Made by a program: the position numbers and the translations under genes. A stretch of DNA of 64,000 bases from Pseudopedobacter sp038243635 (GTDB lineage: Bacteria > Bacteroidota > Bacteroidia > Sphingobacteriales > Sphingobacteriaceae). Under the pieces are notes generated by a model. That model had not been told where the DNA came from and searched no databases. It saw only the letters and a list, made by a program, of their open reading frames with translations. This document shows positions 48,145 to 56,424 of the stretch, one piece after another; position 1 is the first letter of the stretch, and every line of letters starts with the position of its first letter. The stretch spans positions 1-64,000 of the forward strand of contig JBBSQW010000019.1 in assembly GCA_038243635.1 (NCBI GenBank). The letters run 5' to 3'.

Positions 48145-49206
48145 TCAAACCCCCAAAATAGAACAATATCTATTTAATGCAGTAAGCTCCTCCTCCGCTA
48201 TAAATAAATGGAAATCTTCTTTTCTTTGATTTACTTGCGCATTTTCTAATGTTTGGTAATAGCGCATTCTGTTTTCAACATCTCCTTTTATATTAGCTAT
48301 CACGTAACCGTTTTTTAATAAAATCAAATTCATAATTAGCCTAGATGTTCTTCCATTTCCATCAATAAAAGGATGAATGGTAACCAATCTTTCACTTAAT
48401 TCTGCAGCCAACACAATCGGATGCAAATGGTTTTTATTAACCTCGTACCAAAAAAACAAATCTTCCATTTGTTTTTTGATGATGAATGGTTGCGGAGGCA
48501 AGTGCCTGCTTCCTTTAATCATTACTTGCACAGTTCTATACTTCCCCGCGTTTTCAGCATCGATACCTTTAAGAATAAGTGTGTGTAATTGCAATAAGTC
48601 TCGCTCACAAAAATCATAATCTTTGCCCACCAAGTCTTTAACATATTCCACAGCTTCTTTATGGTTAATAGCTTCTAAATGCTCTCGCATCGTTTTACCA
48701 GAAATTGTAATGCCTTCGTTTACCACCAAATCTGTTTCCTTTAAGGTTAAAGTATTGCCTTCAATACGGTTACTTTCAAAGGTATATTCTAACTCTAAAG
48801 CCTGCGCTATTCTGTAGCTATCTAAGTTTCTATGTTGTTCAAGTTTAGCTTTTATGATGTCGATATTTTTCAAAATTAAAGTCAAGTCATCTTCTTTGGC
48901 TTTTAAATCTGCTTTGGTATGATACTTAACTTTGTCTTCTGCTAAAGACAAAACTTCTAAAGCAAAATTCCCATAACCAATATCATCTACTATTTGGTTA
49001 CTCAACCGTTCTAACAATAATCCATGCGCATCTAGCTCTAAAAGATTAGCCAGCTTAATCACCTGCTCTCTGGTAGGCTTTCGAGCTCCCGACTCAAACT
49101 TACTTACCAGAGATGCATCCACTTTTAACGCTTCTGCTACTTCTCGCAACTTTAGACCTTTTTTTAATCTTGCATTTTTAATTTTAGCATTCATAATAAT
49201 TGACAA
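48145..49206 (-). CDS. HTH-XRE / Fic-domain fusion protein
   Basis: 353 residues. An N-terminal XRE helix-turn-helix (about 5-62: KIKNARLKKGLKLREVAEAL, DASLVSKFESGARKPTREQV) is followed by a linker and a Fic domain. The Fic domain has an intact inhibitory motif Ser145-x3-Glu149-Gly150 (SNRIEGN) and catalytic HPFIDGNGRTSR at 278-289. Fic proteins usually transfer AMP to target hydroxyls. The inhibitory helix in the same chain marks a class II Fic. The fused HTH suggests the protein also binds DNA, perhaps its own promoter. A second ATG at 49194 (MNAKIKNARL) may be the real start. It follows the str operon on the same strand but is separated by a terminator. Confidence 0.9.
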   Translation of the reverse strand: MSIIMNAKIKNARLKKGLKLREVAEALKVDASLVSKFESGARKPTREQVIKLANLLELDAHGLLLERLSNQIVDDIGYGNFALEVLSLAEDKVKYHTKADLKAKEDDLTLILKNIDIIKAKLEQHRNLDSYRIAQALELEYTFESNRIEGNTLTLKETDLVVNEGITISGKTMREHLEAINHKEAVEYVKDLVGKDYDFCERDLLQLHTLILKGIDAENAGKYRTVQVMIKGSRHLPPQPFIIKKQMEDLFFWYEVNKNHLHPIVLAAELSERLVTIHPFIDGNGRTSRLIMNLILLKNGYVIANIKGDVENRMRYYQTLENAQVNQRKEDFHLFIAEEELTALNRYCSILGV

Positions 49207-49289
49207 TAAAATTCATGACAAATATAGTCATTAAATTTTAAATATAAAATTACTGCTTTCTATCTTATTTTATTGAAAATATTGCTCAC

Positions 49290-49320
49290 AAAAAAACCCA
49301 TCCTAAATAGAATGGGTTTC
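49290..49320 (-). terminator. Terminator of the str operon after rpsJ
   Basis: Arms 49294-49301 and 49312-49319 (AAACCCAT with ATGGGTTT), 10-base loop, followed on the minus strand by seven T. It closes transcription about 20 bases beyond the rpsJ stop. Confidence 0.85.
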
Positions 49321-49340
49321 ATTAATCTTATTAAAATCTA

Positions 49341-49646
49341 TCAGACTTTAATTTCAACTTCAACACCTGAAGGCAATTCAAGTTTCATTAAAGCATCAAC
49401 AGTTTTAGCTGAAGCGCTGTAAATGTCTAACAATCTTTTGTAAGAGCACAATTGAAACTGCTCTCTTGCTTTTTTATTAACGTGTGGAGAACGTAATACG
49501 GTGTAAATTTTCTTCTCTGTTGGAAGAGGAATTGGACCACTAACTACTGCACCTGTAGGCTTTACAGTCTTTACAATTTTTTCAGCAGACTTATCTACCA
49601 AGTTGTAATCGTAAGATTTTAATTTAATTCTGATTCTTTGGCTCAT
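49341..49646 (-). CDS. rpsJ: 30S ribosomal protein S10
   Basis: 101 residues, normal length. MSQRIRIKLKSYDYNLVDKS, GPIPLPTEKKIYTVLRSPHVNKKAREQF and DALMKLELPSGVEVEIKV are diagnostic. Also NusE in antitermination. Here it is the last gene of the rpsL-rpsG-fusA-rpsJ run and is followed by a terminator instead of rplC. Confidence 0.98.
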   Translation of the reverse strand: MSQRIRIKLKSYDYNLVDKSAEKIVKTVKPTGAVVSGPIPLPTEKKIYTVLRSPHVNKKAREQFQLCSYKRLLDIYSASAKTVDALMKLELPSGVEVEIKV

Positions 49647-49726
49647 TGTTTTTGTTTTATGGTTCTCGTTAGAGCTATTTGTAACGATTGCCGTGTGTAT
49701 GTTTATTTGATCTCACAAGATTTAAG

Positions 49727-49762
49727 GATTACACAGATTCATCGATCAAAATCTGTGTAATC
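49727..49762. repeat. Inverted repeat between rpsJ and fusA
   Basis: Perfect 13-base arms GATTACACAGATT (49727-49739) and AATCTGTGTAATC (49750-49762) around a 10-base loop. The preceding CTCACAAGATTTAAGGATT resembles the start of the element at 51890. Confidence 0.75.
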
Positions 49763-49766
49763 GTCC

Positions 49767-51872
49767 CTATGCGTTTGCTTTTGCTCCTTTAACTTTGGCA
49801 ATCACTTCTTCCTGTACTCCTTTTGGAGCTGGATCGTAGTGGTCAAATTCCATTGTTGAAGTTGCTCTACCAGAAGTAATGGTACGTAATTGAGTTACAT
49901 AACCAAACATTTCAGAAAGTGGCACCAAAGCTTTAATTACCTGAGCACCTGCTCTTGTATCCATACCTTGTAGCTGACCTCTTCTTCTGTTTAAGTCGCC
50001 CATTACATCACCCATGTTTTCTTCAGGAGTTAAAACTTCAATCTTCATGATTGGCTCCATCAATACCGGCTTACACTTAGGCAATGCCTCACGGAAAGCG
50101 TTACGAGCAGCTAATTCAAAAGATAAAGCATCTGAATCGACAGCGTGGAAAGAACCATCAATTAAACGAACTTTCATACCTGTCATTGGGTAACCAGCTA
50201 AAACACCGTTTGATAATGAACCTTCAAAACCTTTTTGAACAGATGGAATAAATTCACGAGGAATAGAACCACCGGATATTTCATTGATAAACTCTAATCC
50301 TAACTTACCTTCTTCAGGTGGAGAAATAACAACTTGGATATCCGCAAATTTACCACGACCACCAGTTTGTTTTTTGTAAGTTTCTCTGTGTTGAGTTTCA
50401 CCAGTAATGGTCTCTTTGTAAGCCACCTGTGGTGCACCTTGGTTAACCTCTACTTTAAACTCACGCTTTAAACGATCCATTAAAATATCTAGGTGAAGCT
50501 CTCCCATACCTTGAATAATAGTTTGACCAGAATCCTCATCAGTATGAACTTTGAAAGTTGGGTCTTCCTCAGCCAATTTATTTAAACCAACACCTAACTT
50601 ATCTGCATCAGCTTGAGTTTTAGGCTCAATTGCTAAACCAATAACCGGATCTGGAAAATCCATAGATTCCAAAACAATTGGGTTTTTCTCTTCGCAAAGT
50701 GTATCTCCAGTTTTGATATCCTTAAATCCAACTACCGCAGCAATATCTCCCGCACCTACATTAGGAATTGGGTTTTGCTTGTTCGCATGCATTTGGAATA
50801 TACGAGAAATACGTTCTTTATTTCCTGAACGAGCGTTGTAAACGTAAGAACCGGCTTCTAAGTTTCCAGAGTAAACTCTGATAAAACATAAACGGCCTAC
50901 GAAAGGATCTGTGGCAATTTTAAAAGCTAAAGCAGCAAAAGGTTCTTTTTCTGATGGCTGACGAGTAATTTCTTCGCCAGTATCTGGGTGAGTTCCTGTA
51001 ATCGCTTCCACATCCATTGGAGATGGCAATAATTCCATCACGTAGTCCAACATGGTTTGTACACCTTTATTTTTGAAAGATGAACCACAAACCATAGGTA
51101 CAATTTTAGCATCTAAAGTTGCTTTACGCAATGCATCTAAAACCTCACGTTCAGTGATAGTTTCTGGTGCATCAAAGAATTTCTCCATTAAAGACTCGTC
51201 ATATTCTGCGACAGCCTCCAATAACTTTTCTCTCCATTCAGTTGCTTCTTCAAGCGCTTCTGCTGGAATTGGAACCTCAGTAAAAGTCATCCCTTTATCT
51301 TCTGTATTCCAAACAATTCCTCTCCAGTTAATTAAATCTACAACACCTTCAAAACCTTCTTCTGCTCCAATTGGAATTTGCAAAGGAATAGCGTTAGATC
51401 CAAGCATTTCTTTAACCTGCTTAACAACCTTTAAGAAGTCAGCACCGGCTCTGTCCATTTTATTAACGAAACCTAAACGAGGTACGTTATAGTTATTAGC
51501 TAATCTCCAGTTAGTTTCTGATTGAGGCTCAACACCATCAACTGCAGAAAACAAGAACACTAACCCGTCCAATACACGTAAAGATCTGTTTACCTCAACG
51601 GTAAAATCAACGTGTCCTGGTGTATCAATAATGTTCATGTGGTACTTTTGCCCTCTGTAAGCCCAATCAACAGTTACAGCGGCAGAAGTAATGGTGATAC
51701 CACGCTCTTGTTCTTGCGCCATCCAATCGGTTGTAGCAGAACCTTCGTGAGTTTCACCTAACTTGTGGTTTACACCAGAGTAGAATAAAATACGCTCTGT
51801 TGTAGTGGTTTTACCAGCATCAATGTGCGCAGCAATACCGATATTTCTTGTGAATTTTAAATCTCTTGACAT
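49767..51872 (-). CDS. fusA: Translation elongation factor G
   Basis: 701 residues, ribosomal translocation GTPase. G1 AAHIDAGKTTTTERIL, RGITITSAAVTVDW (switch I), IDTPGHVDF (G3), VNKMDRAGADF (G4) and domain IV/V segments (GSFHAVDSDALSFELAARNAF, EVLTPEENMGDVMGDLNRRRG). Full length. Flanked on both sides by inverted-repeat elements. Confidence 0.98.
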   Translation of the reverse strand: MSRDLKFTRNIGIAAHIDAGKTTTTERILFYSGVNHKLGETHEGSATTDWMAQEQERGITITSAAVTVDWAYRGQKYHMNIIDTPGHVDFTVEVNRSLRVLDGLVFLFSAVDGVEPQSETNWRLANNYNVPRLGFVNKMDRAGADFLKVVKQVKEMLGSNAIPLQIPIGAEEGFEGVVDLINWRGIVWNTEDKGMTFTEVPIPAEALEEATEWREKLLEAVAEYDESLMEKFFDAPETITEREVLDALRKATLDAKIVPMVCGSSFKNKGVQTMLDYVMELLPSPMDVEAITGTHPDTGEEITRQPSEKEPFAALAFKIATDPFVGRLCFIRVYSGNLEAGSYVYNARSGNKERISRIFQMHANKQNPIPNVGAGDIAAVVGFKDIKTGDTLCEEKNPIVLESMDFPDPVIGLAIEPKTQADADKLGVGLNKLAEEDPTFKVHTDEDSGQTIIQGMGELHLDILMDRLKREFKVEVNQGAPQVAYKETITGETQHRETYKKQTGGRGKFADIQVVISPPEEGKLGLEFINEISGGSIPREFIPSVQKGFEGSLSNGVLAGYPMTGMKVRLIDGSFHAVDSDALSFELAARNAFREALPKCKPVLMEPIMKIEVLTPEENMGDVMGDLNRRRGQLQGMDTRAGAQVIKALVPLSEMFGYVTQLRTITSGRATSTMEFDHYDPAPKGVQEEVIAKVKGAKANA

Positions 51873-51900
51873 TTTAGTTTTTTTGTGATTTCACGGATTT

Positions 51901-51960
51901 AAAGATTACACCGATTTTAGCTTACGCTAAAATCGGTGGTTTTAAAATCTGTGTAATCTT
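51901..51960. repeat. Cruciform-like inverted repeat between fusA and rpsG
   Basis: Outer arms AAGATTACAC (51901-51910 region) and GTGTAATCTT (51951-51960) enclose an inner perfect hairpin CACCGATTTTAGC (51909-51921) with GCTAAAATCGGTG (51926-51938) and TTAC loop. An extra ATAATCTGTGTAATTCTT follows. The GATTACAC motif is shared with the element beyond fusA. Confidence 0.75.
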
Positions 51961-51981
51961 ATAATCTGTGTAATTCTTATT

Positions 51982-52449
51982 CTAGAATCTAAAGTGAGAG
52001 AATGCCTTGTTAGCCTCAGCCATTTTATGCGTATCTTCTTTCTTTTTCACTGCAGCACCTTCACCTTTTGCAGCAGAGATGATTTCACCAGCTAATTTCT
52101 CAGTCATGGTTTTTTCGCCACGTTTTCTGCTATAGCTAATTAACCATTTCATACCTAAAGCAATCTTACGCTCAGGTCTTACTTCAGTTGGTACTTGAAA
52201 GTTTGCACCACCCACACGTCTAGATTTAACCTCTACACCTGGGCTAATGTTATTTAATGCTTTTTTCCATTGCTCTAAACCGTTTTCACTAGTTTTAGTT
52301 TCTACAATTTCGATAGCTCCGTAAAAAATATCGTAAGCGATAGATTTTTTTCCATCGTACATCATATTATTTACAAACCTGGTAACCGTAACGTCGTTAA
52401 ACTTTGGGTCAGGCAGGATGATTCTCTTTTTTGGTTTCGATTTTCTCAT
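51982..52449 (-). CDS. rpsG: 30S ribosomal protein S7
   Basis: 155 residues. MRKSKPKKRIILPDPKFNDV, VTRFVNNMMYDGKKSIAYDI, NISPGVEVKSRRVGGANFQVP and KLAGEIISAAKGEGAAVKKK are characteristic. Binds the 16S 3' domain. 19 bases after rpsL. Confidence 0.98.
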   Translation of the reverse strand: MRKSKPKKRIILPDPKFNDVTVTRFVNNMMYDGKKSIAYDIFYGAIEIVETKTSENGLEQWKKALNNISPGVEVKSRRVGGANFQVPTEVRPERKIALGMKWLISYSRKRGEKTMTEKLAGEIISAAKGEGAAVKKKEDTHKMAEANKAFSHFRF

Positions 52450-52468
52450 TGTCTTGTCCTCCGTTTAA

Positions 52469-52888
52469 TTATTTCTTTTTCTTTACTGCACCTTTTGCTG
52501 GAGCTGCAACTTGTCCTGGTTTTGGTTTTTTAGTACCATACTTAGAACGACGTTGATTTCTACCTGCAACACCTGCTGTATCTAATGCACCACGAACAAT
52601 GTGGTAACGTACTCCAGGTAAATCTTTTACTCTTCCACCACGAACCAAAACAATTGAGTGTTCTTGTAAGTTGTGACCTTCCCCAGGAATGTAAGCGTTG
52701 ATCTCTTTTCCGTTGGTTAAACGTACACGAGCAACTTTACGCATTGCTGAGTTTGGTTTTTTAGGGGTAGTAGTATATACACGTGTACATACGCCTCTTC
52801 GCTGTGGACAGCTGTCCAACGCTGGGGATTTACTCTTATCCACCAGAGCTACTCTACCTTTCCTAACTAATTGTTGAATGGTTGGCAT
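52469..52888 (-). CDS. rpsL: 30S ribosomal protein S12
   Basis: 139 residues. MPTIQQLVRKGRVALVDKSK, CPQRRGVCTRVYTTTPKKPN, SAMRKVARVRLTNG and GGRVKDLPGVRYHIVRG are diagnostic. The lysines in TTPKKPNS and RVKDLPG, where streptomycin-resistance changes occur, are the wild-type residues. The lysine-rich tail (KGAVKKKK) is a little longer than in enterobacteria. First gene of the str operon. Confidence 0.98.
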   Translation of the reverse strand: MPTIQQLVRKGRVALVDKSKSPALDSCPQRRGVCTRVYTTTPKKPNSAMRKVARVRLTNGKEINAYIPGEGHNLQEHSIVLVRGGRVKDLPGVRYHIVRGALDTAGVAGRNQRRSKYGTKKPKPGQVAAPAKGAVKKKK

Positions 52889-52969
52889 TAAGCTTTCTTT
52901 AAATTTGTTTTTTATTAATTATTTAATCCTTTGTATTAGAGCGGTTAACACACCTAAATAAAAGGACTG

Positions 52970-53000
52970 CAAAAGTAGGATTTTATTTTTTGATAATCAA
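52970..53000 (-). promoter_or_regulatory. Bacteroidota-type promoter of the str operon
   Basis: On the minus strand TTG (53000-52998), a 20-base spacer, and TACTTTTG (52977-52970), matching the sigma-ABfr pattern TTG-N19-21-TAnnTTTG. It lies about 80 bases upstream of the rpsL ATG at 52888. Confidence 0.65.
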
Positions 53001-53026
53001 TAGGTTGCGATGATTTTTTTTGTCGT

Positions 53027-53128
53027 GGTAAGTCGGAGGTCGGAAGTCGGTTGTCCTAAGTTTGGGTGGGAGTTTAGAAATGGATTTTGTTGTGGGTAAG
53101 TCGGAGGTCAGTAGTCGGTTGTCCGAAA
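53027..53128. repeat. Two tandem copies of a GTCGGAGGTC-type repeat
   Basis: GGTAAGTCGGAGGTC at 53027 recurs at 53095, period 68 bases, each followed by GTAGTCGGTTGTCC-like sequence. The units themselves contain smaller GTCGG repeats. Confidence 0.65.
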
Positions 53129-53262
53129 CTTGGCTGATTTTACGAGGAATGTTTGACTGGCTAAATGTGTAAAAGGATGCATTCAATTATGAAATTTTTA
53201 TTGATAGATAAGACTGATTAACTCTTGGTATAGTTGCGTAATAATGACTAATGAACTTATAC

Positions 53263-53354
53263 TTTGGGCGTGTGCTGAAAATGCACCGGGCTATTCATTT
53301 ATACTGCGCAAGGCCTTAGCCACAATGGCGGGTATCCATTGCTATCCCTCACGC
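53263..53354 (+). repeat. Dispersed intergenic repeat family, copy D
   Basis: Starts TTTGGGCG, has GGGCTATTCATTTATACTGC and ACAATGGCGGGTATCCATTG, ends ATCCCTCACGC. CTGCGCA and CAATGGC match copy C. Confidence 0.6.
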
Positions 53355-53367
53355 GGAGATTAATGTA

Positions 53368-54210
53368 TCAATTAAACATTATTCTAGAAATTTCATCAAA
53401 CTCTAAACCAAATTGTAGTTTTTTCAATTTAGCTTTATAAAACCTTACATGCTCATACCCTCCCGATTCTATAAGCCATTTATTCATTTCTTTAATGTCC
53501 TCATCATCTGGTTTACATTTATAACCAAATTTTATGGCAACAAGAGCTTTTTTATTAAACTTGATAGGCCCTCTGAAGATTATGTCTTTAGAATAATCTC
53601 TCACTAATCTCACTTCATTCTCATACTCCCAATCTTTAGACTTCGTAGCAATTAAAAATCTGTATGAACTAAACTTTCCTTGATCACAAGGGTAATTATA
53701 AATTGGGTATTTTTCGGGATATTCAACTTGAAAGATTTGACCTCCAAAAACCGATTTGTCTTTTGATACATCGAAAGACAAACAAATGCCTTTATGTTTA
53801 TCTGCATAATGCGACCACATCAATAGAGCATCATCTTTCTGAGAAAAACAACAAACCCCCAACTGAGATATTGTTTTTAAGTCTCCATCCTTGGCAAACC
53901 TATGGGCTTCAGAAGGATTATTGAATAGTTGCTTTGTTCTGTTTCCCATCCATCTCTCAGTAAATCCTAAATTCTGTTTGAGATTCATATCAATAAAGAA
54001 TTCATATATCTCCTTTTCAGAGCAATCGACTCCGCATTCCATATTGCAGTCATAAGGGTCATTGAAATCCGAAGGGTCAGAAAACCACAAGTAATTTTCT
54101 AGAATTGATTTTTTTAAGTTATCATCTTCATCAATTGAATGATATCGATTTAATATCCTATTCATTTCAAAACAAACCCCATCATCTCCAATAGCTTTAA
54201 GAGTGCTCAT
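53368..54210 (-). CDS. DUF2971 domain protein
   Basis: 280 residues, no signal or membrane segment. DUF2971 hallmarks: LWFSDPSDFNDPYDC, VCCFSQKDDALLMWSHYADKHKGICLSFD, WEYENEVRLV and KFGYKCKP near the end. The family is widespread in accessory regions and defence-island-like settings; biochemical function is not established. It lies next to a cluster of toxin-antitoxin genes. Its start could be the ATG at 54210 or an internal ATG (MNRILNRYHS, residue 16). Confidence 0.85.
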   Translation of the reverse strand: MSTLKAIGDDGVCFEMNRILNRYHSIDEDDNLKKSILENYLWFSDPSDFNDPYDCNMECGVDCSEKEIYEFFIDMNLKQNLGFTERWMGNRTKQLFNNPSEAHRFAKDGDLKTISQLGVCCFSQKDDALLMWSHYADKHKGICLSFDVSKDKSVFGGQIFQVEYPEKYPIYNYPCDQGKFSSYRFLIATKSKDWEYENEVRLVRDYSKDIIFRGPIKFNKKALVAIKFGYKCKPDDEDIKEMNKWLIESGGYEHVRFYKAKLKKLQFGLEFDEISRIMFN

Positions 54211-54337
54211 AAAAACATATAATTAACCACGTTGACTGTCATTTCCGTCTATTATTAGTCCACTATATTATTTTAAACTACCGTTGCGCTTGTTTATACA
54301 TGTGCTTACCCTTGGTCTTTTTATTTTATCAAACTCA

Positions 54338-54623
54338 CTATTTAAACACTGGCTCTTGCCGATTATCCCAAACAAGAAGGATTTCAATCTGCTCACGAAA
54401 CACGATAAAGAAAAGAAGTTTGTTTGGTAATAATTCCTTTTCTAACATCAAGGTCAGAGAAAGGTTTAAAAATAAACGGTTGGATAGATATTGATTTAAA
54501 AACTTGGTTACTTCGTTTTACAAAATTTGTAGCTGATTTTAGCCCCCATTTTTCCTTTGTTTGAAGGGTGGTATACAGAAATGATTGTTTAGCCTTTGGA
54601 GTAAAAACAACCGTTAAGCTCAT
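54338..54623 (-). pseudogene. RelE/ParE-type toxin, frameshifted
   Basis: ATG 54623 opens SLTVVFTPKAKQSFLYTTL and KSISIQPFIFKPFSDLDVRK through TKQTSFLYRVS, then a premature TGA at 54393. One base out of frame the sequence continues EQIEILLVWDNRQEPVFK and a TAG at 54338, which is the usual RelE/ParE C-terminal strand. A one-base loss inactivates the toxin. Its start overlaps the antitoxin stop (ATGA). Confidence 0.8.
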
Positions 54624-54854
54624 TTTCGTAATAAAGAGTCTACTTCTTTAAAAACATCCTGATACGAAATAAATTCGCCGGCGTTTGCTTGCTCCAACGA
54701 TTCTTTCAAACCTTGTTTCACAAACGGGGGAAGACTTTCCACTTTTTCATCCTCCATATTAATCAGTAAAAAACCCTTACCTGTTCAATTAGCTTTCATG
54801 TTCAATATCCAAAACCATTTTGGCTAATTGTATTTTGTCTTCTAAAATGCTCAT
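54620..54854 (-). pseudogene. Antitoxin partner of the broken RelE/ParE toxin, frameshifted
   Basis: ATG 54854 reads MSILEDKIQLAKMVLDIEHE, stops early, and after one or two frame changes (near 54795 and 54770) continues NMEDEKVESLPPFVKQGLKE and SLEQANAGEFISYQDVFKEV to the TGA at 54620, which overlaps the toxin ATG. The layout (antitoxin first, 4-base overlap) is typical of type II modules. With both partners damaged the module is a relic. Confidence 0.75.
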
Positions 54855-54993
54855 AATCAAATCTACTTTTATTATTTCAATTACAAATCCACATTAAAAA
54901 GAAATCATCGTTTTGACAAACAAATAATAGCCATTCCTCTTAGCCACAAAACAGGACTAATGAACCAATTCAACCACTGACTAAATGAACTTA

Positions 54994-55335
54994 CTAAGCC
55001 TTTCTTACAAACTCAGATTTTAAGTTCATTGCACCAAAGCCCTCAATTTTGCAGGAAATATTATGATCACCGCCTCTTAACCGAATGTTTTTCACTTTAG
55101 TACCAATTTTTATAGGTTTCGGGGCACCTTTAACTGGAAGGTCTTTAATTACTACAACAGTATCGCCATCAACCAATTCATTACCGTTTGCGTCTAAAAC
55201 CTTATCTGTGGCCACTGTTTCCTCAGTTTCCTCCCCTGGAGTCCATTCATGAAAACATTGCGAACAAGTCATGTGATCTTGCTCTGGATAGGTAAATTCT
55301 GAATTACACTTTGGACAGTTTTGGATATCGCTCAT
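54994..55335 (-). CDS. PhnA/YjdM-type zinc-ribbon protein
   Basis: 113 residues: an N-terminal zinc ribbon CPKCNSEFTYPEQDHMTCSQC, then the PhnA domain (LVDGDTVVVIKDLPVKG, IKIGTKVKNIRLRGGDHNISC). Despite the family name its role in phosphonate use is unproven. It follows the HigA-like gene on the same strand after about 100 bases. Confidence 0.92.
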   Translation of the reverse strand: MSDIQNCPKCNSEFTYPEQDHMTCSQCFHEWTPGEETEETVATDKVLDANGNELVDGDTVVVIKDLPVKGAPKPIKIGTKVKNIRLRGGDHNISCKIEGFGAMNLKSEFVRKA

Positions 55336-55439
55336 TATATATGGTATTTAATCGTAAAGATAAGAATTTGGGGTAATTTATGATTGGAGAAGAGAAACGT
55401 TGTACGGTTGATTCGTTGGAGATGTAAAAATCAGCAAAT

Positions 55440-55799
55440 TTAATACTTTAGAATTAGGCTCTCCGCTGGAATCCCCAAAACGTGGTGTAATTTTCTAATC
55501 ATCGCTAAGCTTAGTTTTCTTTTACCGCTTAAAATCTCAGATTGCCTGCTTCTGGCCCCTAAAATCTCAGAAAGCTCAGAAACCGGCTTGTTCAATCGCT
55601 CGAGTCTAAATTTAATAGCCTCAATTGGCGAAGGCGCAGATATAGGATAATGCTCTTTTTCGTAATGTTCAACTAACAATGTCAACAACTCTAACTCGTC
55701 GCATTTATCACCACCTTCTTCAACATGCTCTTGAATTAAATCATACGCTCTAGCTAAAGCATTTTCATATTCATCCTCTGTTTTAATTACTCTTAACAT
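55440..55799 (-). CDS. HigA-type XRE antitoxin, orphan
   Basis: 119 residues of the COG5499/HigA type: an acidic N-terminal helix region (LELLTLLVEHYEKEHYPI) and a C-terminal helix-turn-helix (KPVSELSEILGARSRQSEIL, SGKRKLSLAMIRKLHHVLGI). HigA is normally preceded by a HigB toxin gene; none is seen in the 76 bases upstream, where a ParE-type gene ends instead. It may be cotranscribed with that module and could act as a stand-alone regulator. Confidence 0.88.
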   Translation of the reverse strand: MLRVIKTEDEYENALARAYDLIQEHVEEGGDKCDELELLTLLVEHYEKEHYPISAPSPIEAIKFRLERLNKPVSELSEILGARSRQSEILSGKRKLSLAMIRKLHHVLGIPAESLILKY

Positions 55800-55875
55800 A
55801 ATTAACCTCTTTTGACTTTATCTTATCATGTAAGTTCTCACCGATATGACAAAAATTAATTCTAAGCCTCAACAT

Positions 55876-56160
55876 TTATCTAATTTTCTGTCGATGATGC
55901 AATACAGCAACAATCACTATTCTTCTTTGGTTTTCGTCAATGTAATAATAGATGCCGTAAGGAAAAATATTCAAGTGCTTTATCCTTAAATTTTTATACC
56001 GTACTTCGTAGTGAAAAGGATGACTTTTCAAGTTTGCTAGTGCCGATTTTACTTGAGTTATAAATCTTTCTCTAAGCTCTAGTTTTTTACCAGCATACCA
56101 ATCTTTTGCCTCCATAATATCTAGCTTTGCTTCGAGTAAATAATGGACGGTATAACTCAT
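55876..56160 (-). CDS. ParE/RelE-type toxin
   Basis: 94 residues matching the ParE/RelE fold: YTVHYLLEAKLDIMEAKDWY, LELRERFITQVKSALANLKSHPFHYEVRYKNLRI and the closing strands HLNIFPYGIYYYIDENQRRI, AVLHHRQ. Its ATG overlaps the stop of the antitoxin gene (TAATG), typical translational coupling. The target could be gyrase or mRNA; sequence alone does not say. Confidence 0.9.
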   Translation of the reverse strand: MSYTVHYLLEAKLDIMEAKDWYAGKKLELRERFITQVKSALANLKSHPFHYEVRYKNLRIKHLNIFPYGIYYYIDENQRRIVIVAVLHHRQKIR

Positions 56161-56378
56161 TAAATTCCTTCGAATAAATCTTCTCCAGATAAAATCAATT
56201 TGGGATTCATTTCAATAGATGCCATCCTTTTATCTAATAGTTCTTTCTGCCATTCAGGCAAATCATTGGGTAAAAGCTCTATATCTGGATGTATAGTTTT
56301 AATTTTCTCCCAATCTTCAATTGGCAACTGAACTGCTACTTTTCTACCATGTTCGTCTGATACAAATCGAATGTCCAT
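56160..56378 (-). CDS. Antitoxin of the ParE-type module
   Basis: 72 residues. N-terminal MDIRFVSDEHGRKVAVQLPI and EDWEKI resemble the DNA-binding arm of small antitoxins. The C-terminal part (ELLDKRMASIEMNPKLILSG, EDLF) is the usual toxin-wrapping segment. It is upstream of and overlaps the toxin by one base. It probably represses its own promoter together with the toxin. Confidence 0.85.
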   Translation of the reverse strand: MDIRFVSDEHGRKVAVQLPIEDWEKIKTIHPDIELLPNDLPEWQKELLDKRMASIEMNPKLILSGEDLFEGI

Positions 56379-56424
56379 AATGTCTAAATTATTATTTGAT
56401 TAAATATACCGATTTTACACGACG

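Larger units (their letters stand above)
52889..53367. other. str operon promoter region and repeats
   Basis: No gene; a minus-strand frame at 52983-53186 is made of repeat sequence. It contains the rpsL promoter (52970-53000), a tandem repeat (53027-53128) and dispersed repeat copy D (53263-53354). Confidence 0.5.

Noticed and set aside
52983..53186. 67-residue minus-strand frame upstream of rpsL
   Set aside because: Made of the 68-bp tandem repeat and crosses the likely rpsL promoter.
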